From positions 62,001 to 126,000 of the forward strand of contig NZ_FXAP01000004.1 in NCBI RefSeq assembly GCF_900177615.1: DNA of 64,000 bases. Direction: 5' to 3'. The DNA comes from Plantibacter flavus. Its GTDB lineage: Bacteria > Actinomycetota > Actinomycetes > Actinomycetales > Microbacteriaceae. Made by a program: the position numbers and the translations under genes. The notes beneath the pieces are model-generated. The model did not search any database and had not been told where the DNA came from. It worked only from the letters and a program-made list of their open reading frames with translations. This document shows positions 58,306 to 64,000 of the stretch, in pieces (the first letter of the stretch is position 1; the number at the start of each line of letters is the position of its first letter).

Positions 58306-59210
58306 GAACGTGCGTCCCGGCCGACCCGCGCACGGATGTCGGCGATGTCGGTCGGCATGATCCGGCAGCAGCCGCCGACGATCGTCGCCCCGGCCTCCAG
58401 CCAGGCCTCCACCTCGCCGACCCCGGCGGCTCCGCGCCAACAGCGGGCGTCGGCGTCCCAGCGCTCGCCCGAGTTCGGATAAACCACCACGGCCTTGTCC
58501 GTCACGGACCGCGCGGCGGCGATGGCCGGGAGGACCTCGTCCGGGTGCGAGCAGTTGACACCGACGGCCTGGAACTCGTCGATCCGCTCGACGAGACGGA
58601 AGCCCTCGGCCATCGGTTCACCCGACCGCAGACGACCGTCCTCCACCGTGAACGACAACCATGCCGGCACGCCCGAACCCCGCACCAGATCGGCGAGCGC
58701 CGTCGCCTCGTCGAGCGTCGGGATGGTCTCGAGGGCGAGGAGGTCGGGGCCGGCGTCGGCCAGCACTGCCAGACGCCGCTCGTGCCACTGCCGCAGCTCG
58801 GTCCGACTGAGACCGGAGGCACCCTGGTACTCCGAGCCGTCGCCGAGCGTCGCGCCGTACGGACCGACCGACGCGGCGACGAGGAGCGGGCCGTCGGGGT
58901 CCGATTCCGACCGCGTGTCGCGCGCCGCACGCGCCAGCTCGACGCTCGATCGCAGGAGCCGTTCGGTCTCTTGAACCGAGATGCCGATCTGCTCGAACGC
59001 CTCGAACCCGACCTGGTACGACGCCGTGATCGCGATCTGCGCACCGGCGGCGAAGAACTCCCGATGAGCGTCCAGAATCGACTGTGGCTTCTCCAGGAGC
59101 AGACGAGCACTCCACAGCGCGTCGGAGAGGTCGTGCCCGCGTGCCTCGAGCAGCGTTCCGAGACCACCGTCGAGGGTCCAGACACCGCGCCGAACATCCA
59201 TGCCGTCCAT
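58302..59210 (-). CDS. mmuM: Homocysteine S-methyltransferase
   Basis: Zinc-dependent methyltransferase of 302 residues that uses S-methylmethionine or S-adenosylmethionine to methylate homocysteine to methionine. The barrel starts with VWTLDGGLGTLLEARG, AITASYQVGF is the next motif, and the zinc ligands are Cys 220 (VGVNCSHPDE) and Cys 281-282 (IVGGCCR). Start at 59210 (or 59201, three residues shorter). The last bases overlap the convergent SDR gene by four. It stands alone and lies head to head with an MHS transporter gene, 227 bases away. Confidence 0.9.
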   Translation of the reverse strand: MDGMDVRRGVWTLDGGLGTLLEARGHDLSDALWSARLLLEKPQSILDAHREFFAAGAQIAITASYQVGFEAFEQIGISVQETERLLRSSVELARAARDTRSESDPDGPLLVAASVGPYGATLGDGSEYQGASGLSRTELRQWHERRLAVLADAGPDLLALETIPTLDEATALADLVRGSGVPAWLSFTVEDGRLRSGEPMAEGFRLVERIDEFQAVGVNCSHPDEVLPAIAAARSVTDKAVVVYPNSGERWDADARCWRGAAGVGEVEAWLEAGATIVGGCCRIMPTDIADIRARVGRDARS

Positions 59211-59251
59211 TGTGCCCGCACCACCGCGGGGAGGGGCGCCACTGGACACCT

Positions 59252-59398
59252 GGTATTGTCTATACCCGTCCAGAGCCGAGAGGACGCGTTCTCCCCGAGA
59301 ACGACCCGCCACCCGACGTGAAGCTCCCCGAGCTCCGTGCCAGTGCAGCATGGCGATCCTCCGGCATTTCTCGGGCACTGAGCGATTACGCGAGTGCC
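59252..59398 (+). promoter_or_regulatory. Inverted repeat and 5'-leader hairpin before the MHS transporter gene
   Basis: Two features lie in the 227-base gap: the inverted repeat GGTAT-N5-ATACC (59252-59266) that could be an operator over a promoter, and a stem GGCACT...AGTGCC (59374-59398) with an inner GCG/CGC pair, located 40 bases before the transporter start. The second could be a leader hairpin affecting translation. Neither is proven. Confidence 0.35.
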
Positions 59399-59437
59399 GA
59401 ATGATTCAACACGACTGTCAGGAAACGAGTACTGCTT

Positions 59438-61024
59438 GTGAACTCCAGCGACAACGCGGCATCATCGTCCCCCGCATCCCCCTCCCCTAAAACCGGCCGG
59501 AAGCCGGCCCGCAAGACCAGGCGCCTCCGCGTCGACGACGTCCTCGTCGTCAAGCGGTCGCGCATCCGCACCGCCATCTCGGGCACCGTCGTCGGCAACT
59601 TCATGGAGTGGTTCGACTTCGGCATCTACGGCTACCTCGCGGTCACGATGACCGTCGTCTTCACCGAGGGCCTCCCTCCTGAGGCCGGCATCCTCGTCAC
59701 CCTGTTCGGCTTCGCCGTGTCGTTCCTCGTGCGTCCGCTCGGCGGGCTCGTGCTCGGACCACTCGGCGACAAGATCGGCCGGAAGAAGATCCTCTTCCTC
59801 ACGATGTCGATGATGGCTGCAGCCACCGCGCTCATCGGCGTGCTGCCGACCGCCGCCCAGATCGGGCTGTGGGCCATCGCCCCGCTGTACCTCCTCAAGA
59901 TGATCCAGGGGTTCTCGACCGGTGGTGAGTACGCCGGCGCGTCCACCTACGTCGCCGAGTTCTCACCCGACCGTCGCCGTGGGTTCTGGGCCTCCTGGCT
60001 CGACGTCGGGTCCTACGTCGGCTTCGCGGCCGGTGCCGGGACCGTCGCCCTCACCACGCTGATCGCGGAGGGCCTCGCCGGCCCCGACGCGATGACCGAG
60101 TTCGGTTGGCGCATCCCGTTCCTCATCGCCCTGCCGCTCGGTGCGGTGGCGGTGTGGTTCCGCCTCAAGATCCCCGAGACCCCGGCCTACGAGGTCGCCG
60201 AGACTGCCGGTGGGATCGAGTCCGAGCACGAGGACCCCATGGCCCGCCAGGGTGTCTTCGGGATCTTCCGTCACTTCTGGCGCCAGATCCTCATCGCGAT
60301 GGCGATCGTCGCCGCGACGAACACCGCAGGCTACGCGCTCACGAGCTACATGCCGACCTACCTCGAGAAGGACGTCGGCGTCTCCAACCTGACGGCCGCG
60401 GTCGCGACCATCCCGGTCCTGCTGATCATGTCCGCCTGCCTGCCGCTCGTCGGCCGGATGTCCGACAAGCTCGGTCGCAAGCCCGTCTACCTGATGGCGG
60501 TCGGCGCGAGCCTCGCCCTCATGGTGCCGGCGTTCGCGGTCATGCAGATCGGCGAGATCTGGGCGATCTTCATCGCCCTGTTCATGGTCGCCGTCCCCGT
60601 CGCCCTGTGGGCGGGACCGTCTGCGGCCTCGCTGCCGGCGTTCTTCCCGACGGCGTCCCGCTTCGGCGCGATGGCGATCGCCTACAACCTGTCGGTCTCG
60701 CTCTTCGGTGGCACCACGCCACTGTTCAGCGAGTTCCTCATCCAGCTCACCGGCAACACCTTCATGCCCGCGTTCTACATCATGTTCTTCGCGGCAGTGG
60801 CGGGCGTCGGCGTGCTCACGATGCGGGAGACGGCTCGACGTCCGCTCATCGGCTCGGTGCCGACGGTCGAGACGAAGGCCGAGGCGGAGGAACTCGTCAA
60901 GGGGCAGGACGACAACCCGCTCATCGACACCCACACGATGCCGCTCGACATCCTGCCGCCCGCGTCGACCACCGGCGCCACGGCGGACGGCCAGGACGGA
61001 CGCGTCACGACGCCCGCCGGCTAG
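59438..61024 (+). CDS. MFS transporter of the metabolite:H+ symporter (MHS, ProP-like) family
   Basis: Twelve-helix transporter of 528 residues. The MHS signature GNFMEWFDFGIYGYLA is in helix 1, GPLGDKIGRKK in the loop 2-3, STGGEYAGASTYVAEFSP in helix 4 and RMSDKLGRKPV in the second half. It resembles proline/betaine (ProP), citrate and shikimate symporters, so an organic acid or osmolyte is the likely cargo. Basic N-terminal tail (about 40 residues) and acidic C-terminal tail are both cytoplasmic. The GTG start at 59438 is not preceded by a strong ribosome site. Its 3' end overlaps tatB by 20 bases, tail to tail. Confidence 0.86.
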   Translation: MNSSDNAASSSPASPSPKTGRKPARKTRRLRVDDVLVVKRSRIRTAISGTVVGNFMEWFDFGIYGYLAVTMTVVFTEGLPPEAGILVTLFGFAVSFLVRPLGGLVLGPLGDKIGRKKILFLTMSMMAAATALIGVLPTAAQIGLWAIAPLYLLKMIQGFSTGGEYAGASTYVAEFSPDRRRGFWASWLDVGSYVGFAAGAGTVALTTLIAEGLAGPDAMTEFGWRIPFLIALPLGAVAVWFRLKIPETPAYEVAETAGGIESEHEDPMARQGVFGIFRHFWRQILIAMAIVAATNTAGYALTSYMPTYLEKDVGVSNLTAAVATIPVLLIMSACLPLVGRMSDKLGRKPVYLMAVGASLALMVPAFAVMQIGEIWAIFIALFMVAVPVALWAGPSAASLPAFFPTASRFGAMAIAYNLSVSLFGGTTPLFSEFLIQLTGNTFMPAFYIMFFAAVAGVGVLTMRETARRPLIGSVPTVETKAEAEELVKGQDDNPLIDTHTMPLDILPPASTTGATADGQDGRVTTPAG

Positions 61025-61502
61025 CGGGTTCGTCGACGCGTTCGTCGACGCGTTCGTCGAGGACGACGCGTTCGGTGATCACGATCGGGGCGGGTGCGCG
61101 GTGCGCATCCGCCCCGTCGCGTCCGACCCGCTCGAGGAGCGCGGCCTGCCAGCCGCCGCTCGCGACCGGCTTCGCCGGGACAGACGGCACGGTCGGCTCC
61201 ACCTGCACCTCCGACGTCGTCGACTCCTCAGGCTGCGCGACCGGCCCACGCTCCTCGACGAGCGCCTCCTGGATGATCCGTCGGGGATCGAACTGTCGAG
61301 GGTCGAGGCGTTTCCACTCGGTCGGGTCGAACTCGGGGCCGAGCTCCTCGGCGGCTCGCGCCTTGGTCGTGGCGACGAGGTCGCGGACGGTGCGGACCAG
61401 CACCCCGAGTTTCTCGGCGTACACCGGCAACTGTTTCGGGCCGATGAGCACGGCCGCGAGGATGCCGATGACGATCAGCTTGTCCATGGTGAGTCCGAAC
61501 AC
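61005..61502 (-). CDS. tatB: Sec-independent protein translocase component TatB
   Basis: Membrane subunit of 165 residues of the twin-arginine protein export system. MFGLTMDKLIVIGILAAVLIGPKQLPVYAEKLG is the membrane helix plus hinge (helix about 8-21, hinge Gly-Pro), followed by the amphipathic helix and an acidic, disordered tail with a VDERVDERVDE-like repeat. The Glu/Lys pattern at the hinge and the sequence DPRQFDPRRII identify the TatB branch in actinobacteria. It lies 15 bases after tatA, which follows a Tat lipoprotein gene. No tatC is in the window. Confidence 0.86.
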   Translation of the reverse strand: MFGLTMDKLIVIGILAAVLIGPKQLPVYAEKLGVLVRTVRDLVATTKARAAEELGPEFDPTEWKRLDPRQFDPRRIIQEALVEERGPVAQPEESTTSEVQVEPTVPSVPAKPVASGGWQAALLERVGRDGADAHRAPAPIVITERVVLDERVDERVDEPASRRAS

Positions 61503-61517
61503 GATGCGCTCCGATGA

Positions 61518-61709
61518 TCAGGCGGCAGGGGTGTCGGCGCGAGTGTCTGCGCGCGTATCTGCGTCGCCCGACACCTCGTCCTTCAGGATGCGTGCCGACT
61601 GCCCGACGCTGCGGGCCAGGCTCGGGAGCTTCGCGGCGCCGAAGAACAGCAGGATGACGGCGAGGACGATGAGGGCGTGCCAGCCGGTGAGGTTCTGGAG
61701 GAATCCCAT
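61518..61709 (-). CDS. tatA: Sec-independent protein translocase component TatA
   Basis: Short Tat subunit of 63 residues: an N-terminal helix ([25 protein letters not shown], in parts), the FGA-K-P hinge and an amphipathic helix. The tail has the repeat [11 protein letters not shown]. It forms the pore of the twin-arginine translocon together with TatC. Start at 61709. The neighbour upstream, 56 bases away, encodes a Tat-exported lipoprotein, so the two are likely co-transcribed. Confidence 0.88.
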   Translation of the reverse strand: MGFLQNLTGWHALIVLAVILLFFGAAKLPSLARSVGQSARILKDEVSGDADTRADTRADTPAA

Positions 61710-61765
61710 GACGGGTCCTTTCGGGTCGATGCGGGTCGGGACGGGAGTGCGTGGAGGTGCCGCGG

Positions 61766-62749
61766 TCAGCGTCCGCTCGGCGGCGTTCCTCCGCCGCCGC
61801 CAGCCCCGCCACCGCCGGACGGAGCGGCACCGGCGGTCGGCGTCGTCGTGGTGTCCACCCGCACGGTGAGCGCCACCTGATAGCCGGAGGACGCGTCGCC
61901 CGTCACCGTCGCGAGCTGTAGTGCACCGCCGTCGTCGCCGAAGACGTTGTCGTCGTCGAGACTCACCTGGGCGAGGTTCGCGCTCGAGCCGTCGTAGCCG
62001 GACAGCGCGTAGACGGTGTCGCACGCCGCCTGCGGGAGGGCGACCTGGGAGGTCGCGATGGCGTTCGCGGAGTCGGAGATGTCGTTCACGGTGGGGTACA
62101 CCTCGAAGTGGATGTGCGGCCACCGGCCCGAGTAGCAGGCCGGGAAGATCGAGGTGTACGAAACGGTCCCCGAGCTGTCGGCGACCTGGACGCCGCGGAG
62201 GTAGGTCTCGTCCTCGATCCCGTCGGAGTACATCGAGTAGCCACCCGACGCGTCGCAGTGCCAGACGTACACGGCGACGTCGGCGAACGGGGCGTCACCG
62301 TTCGCCATGTCGAGGATGGTCAGCGAGAGGGCCATGGGGACCCCGCTGGCAGTCGTACCCGATCCGATGCTCGATCGGATGTCGCTGCGGACGATGCCGG
62401 ACTCCTCGAGCACGTCGGCTCCGTTCGAGCCGTCGCCCGGGTAGGGGCCCGCGGTCTCGTCGGGGATCTCGCCGGTAGGCAGGTCGCCGGTCGCGGTCGC
62501 GGTGCTCGTGCCGGTACTCGCAGCGCCGGTGCTCGTGCTGCTACTGCCGGACGCCCCGGTGGAGCAGGCGGCGAGCGCGACGGCCCCGACCCCGGCGCCC
62601 ACGAGGCTCAGCACCGTGCGTCGGCTGACGAGGGTTCCGAGGTCGAACGCGACGCCCTGGTCGACGACCTCCTCGTCGGCCCGGTCGAGCAGGCGGCCCT
62701 CGTAGGCCGGGCCGTCCGGGGTGGTCTCGGGTGTCGGGATCCTGCTCAT
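61766..62749 (-). CDS. Tat-exported lipoprotein with intradiol dioxygenase-like domain
   Basis: Protein of 327 residues. A 40-residue cytoplasmic N-region precedes the twin-arginine signal [18 protein letters not shown] and the lipobox LAAC (Cys about 61), so it is exported folded and lipid-anchored. A Ser/Thr-rich linker follows. The catalytic part resembles protocatechuate 3,4-dioxygenase beta subunits: [18 protein letters not shown], then [17 protein letters not shown] gives the Tyr and two His iron ligands. Extracellular homologues cleave or bind catechols or other aromatics. A Gly/Pro-rich C-terminal tail ends it. It leads a likely operon with tatA and tatB. Confidence 0.82.
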   Translation of the reverse strand: MSRIPTPETTPDGPAYEGRLLDRADEEVVDQGVAFDLGTLVSRRTVLSLVGAGVGAVALAACSTGASGSSSTSTGAASTGTSTATATGDLPTGEIPDETAGPYPGDGSNGADVLEESGIVRSDIRSSIGSGTTASGVPMALSLTILDMANGDAPFADVAVYVWHCDASGGYSMYSDGIEDETYLRGVQVADSSGTVSYTSIFPACYSGRWPHIHFEVYPTVNDISDSANAIATSQVALPQAACDTVYALSGYDGSSANLAQVSLDDDNVFGDDGGALQLATVTGDASSGYQVALTVRVDTTTTPTAGAAPSGGGGAGGGGGTPPSGR

Positions 62750-62827
62750 GGTGCGCCTCGCCTTCGTCTGCGATCGGTGGTCTCGATCGGTGGTGAGACG
62801 AGCATCGGCGTGCCGGCTATGGGCTTC

Positions 62828-63841
62828 CTATGAGCCGTCCATACGTCGTCGATGGGTCTGCTGGGCGGTTGCCGAGTCCGCATCGTCCCACCAGGCGAGG
62901 ACCCGGGAACCGATGAGCGTGAGCCACTTCGACGGCTCACCCTCCGGCACGTCGGTGTCGAACCAGACGCGTCCGGGGAGGACCCGTCCCTGCAGCCAGA
63001 TCCCGTCCGACCGCCGTGCCGCGCGGACGAGCTCGACGGCGTCGGCGAGGCGCGGATCCGGGGGTGTGCCGCCGGCGAGAGACGCGTCCCGGAAATGGTC
63101 GAGGGCGGCGAGGGCGCTGTAGCGGTAGCGGTTCGGGTAGACGAAGTGGTCCACGAACGGGCCGACCCGCTCACCCGTCGTCGCCCGGTTGAGGAGTCGT
63201 CGCGTCAAGAGGTACTCCTCGCCACCTTGCCGGGCCTCACGAACACTCGAGTCCCCCGTGTACGACTCATACGCCAGGAGACCGCGCACCGCGTTGAGGG
63301 TCGAGTGGAAGGAGGACCGCACTGAGTCGCCCTCCTCCGCCTCGCAGTTCCAGCCGCCGTCGGCGAGGCGATGCGTGGAGAACCAGGCGGCGAGCGGGGT
63401 GACGTCGACGTCGAGCCAGGCGCCGGTGGCGAGCGTGAAGGAGTTGATGCAGACGTCGACCTCACCGCCCCAGTACGGCAGATCGTCGTACTCCCAGCGA
63501 CTGTTGGCGGTCAGGCGCTCGGCAGTGTCGGTCAGGGCCCCGGCATCGACACCCCATTCGCGGAGGTCCTTGAGCGCCCAGGTGGTCCCGACCCAGGGCT
63601 GCCCGGGCTCCTCCTGCTCGGCACTGCCGAAGAACCCGGCCGGGAAGTAGGCGCCGCCCGCCCACTGTCCGTCAGGGTCCTGATGCGCGAGCAGCTCGGC
63701 ACCGAACCCGGTCGCCGCCACGGCGCCCCGCGTCGCCTCCCAGACCTCGGGTGGCGCTCCCGCCAGGTCTCGTTCGACCTGCCACCGGATGGCCGGGTCG
63801 GCGTCGAGCAACCAGTCGAGCAGCTTCGGATCGATCGCCAT
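62828..63841 (-). CDS. Squalene-cyclase-like alpha/alpha-barrel protein
   Basis: Soluble protein of 337 residues in the terpene cyclase/prenyltransferase-like fold family. Repeats of the alpha/alpha-barrel type are visible: LLAHQDPDGQWAGGAYFPAG, WFSTHRLADGGWNCEAEEG and SFHSTLNAVRGLLAYE, with RRSDGIWLQGRVLPGRVWFD near the end. Many actinobacteria carry such singletons, labelled squalene cyclase, but they lack the DxDD protonation motif, as here, so cyclase activity is doubtful. No isoprenoid gene is near. It ends 78 bases before the dioxygenase gene on the same strand. Confidence 0.75.
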   Translation of the reverse strand: MAIDPKLLDWLLDADPAIRWQVERDLAGAPPEVWEATRGAVAATGFGAELLAHQDPDGQWAGGAYFPAGFFGSAEQEEPGQPWVGTTWALKDLREWGVDAGALTDTAERLTANSRWEYDDLPYWGGEVDVCINSFTLATGAWLDVDVTPLAAWFSTHRLADGGWNCEAEEGDSVRSSFHSTLNAVRGLLAYESYTGDSSVREARQGGEEYLLTRRLLNRATTGERVGPFVDHFVYPNRYRYSALAALDHFRDASLAGGTPPDPRLADAVELVRAARRSDGIWLQGRVLPGRVWFDTDVPEGEPSKWLTLIGSRVLAWWDDADSATAQQTHRRRMDGS

Positions 63842-63883
63842 GCGGGAACGCTACTCCCCGGTGGCGCGCTCCGACAGGGTGGA

Positions 63884-63997
63884 TCAGCGCGGGGTGGCCT
63901 TGAGCCCGTTGGGCGGCCCGTCGCGGTCGGAGGCGGTGCGCGGCACGTCGTACCGCACGAGCGCGTCGGCGCGTTCCAGGCTCGGTTGCACGCTCAT
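63884..63997 (-). CDS. Short ORF or C-terminus of a gene that continues past the window
   Basis: The last minus-strand frame reads MSVQPSLERADALVRYDVPRT...KATPR and stops at 63884. It would be a 37-residue protein from the ATG at 63997, but the frame is still open at base 64000, so it may be the end of a longer gene. It has no recognised motif. Confidence 0.35.
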   Translation of the reverse strand: MSVQPSLERADALVRYDVPRTASDRDGPPNGLKATPR

Positions 63998-64000
63998 CAA

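Noticed and set aside
56818-58440. Minus-strand frame of 540 residues across TetR and SDR genes
   Set aside because: Antisense of two well-supported genes with divergent operators in front.
1-64000. tRNA or rRNA genes
   Set aside because: No cloverleaf with a TTCGA-type T-arm or rRNA core sequence was noticed on either strand; a covariance-model scan would settle it.

Overview
The window is high-GC (about 70%), densely coded actinobacterial chromosome. Several features suggest Microbacteriaceae, for example a Plantibacter-like plant or soil isolate: a DUF222/HNH endonuclease gene, very many copies of a CCCTTCGACAAGCTCAGGG-type palindromic element, LacI-controlled sugar clusters and short intergenic gaps. 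This assignment is inference; no rRNA or tRNA gene was seen.

Layout. 1-7.6 kb holds mixed chromosomal genes: the start of an MMPL transporter, nicotinamidase, a small membrane protein, a GH114-like lipoprotein, a LysR regulator, an LCP cell-wall ligase and a CPBP membrane protease. 7.7-45.7 kb is a carbohydrate-catabolism region of about 38 kb with four LacI and two DeoR regulators. Its modules are: (a) FGGY kinase, LacD-type aldolase and LacI; (b) an eight-gene minus-strand operon (FGGY kinase, DeoR, PfkB, rhamnulokinase-type kinase, class II aldolase, two SDRs, DUF4432 epimerase-like protein) divergent from DeoR plus a class II bisphosphate aldolase; (c) a LacI, mannose-6-P isomerase and FrcA/FrcC/FrcB-type sugar ABC operon divergent from a kinase-phosphatase fusion; (d) mannitol-type dehydrogenase plus an FrcK-like kinase divergent from an SDR and a LacI; (e) Gfo/Idh oxidoreductase plus class I aldolase divergent from PfkB and LacI; (f) an esterase-like hydrolase and a GH3 glycosidase. 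Together they look able to import free sugars and polyols, oxidise or epimerise them, phosphorylate them once or twice and cleave them to triose phosphates.

Two operator families tie modules together. Paired ATGTCA-N4-TGACAT sites with an identical 34-bp spacing lie at 11.2 and 34.2 kb. GACAACGTTGTC sites lie at 27.5 and 39.9 kb. Embedded in the region are a DUF222/HNH gene and two GIY-YIG genes, all bordered by clusters of the palindromic element; in two genes the element even supplies the stop codon.

45.7-50.4 kb has a decayed MFS gene followed by an iron/siderophore set (siderophore-interacting reductase, lipoprotein receptor, two FecCD permeases) with a DtxR/IdeR-like box and no ATPase gene. 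50.4-59.2 kb holds small regulators and transporters: an HTH/DUF2975 pair, a flavin-binding stress protein, a MocR regulator divergent from an EamA exporter, PaiB-like protein, a TetR/EamA divergent pair, an SDR and homocysteine methyltransferase. 59.4-64 kb has an MHS/ProP-type transporter, a dioxygenase-like Tat lipoprotein followed directly by tatA and tatB, a squalene-cyclase-like protein and an incomplete ORF at the right edge.
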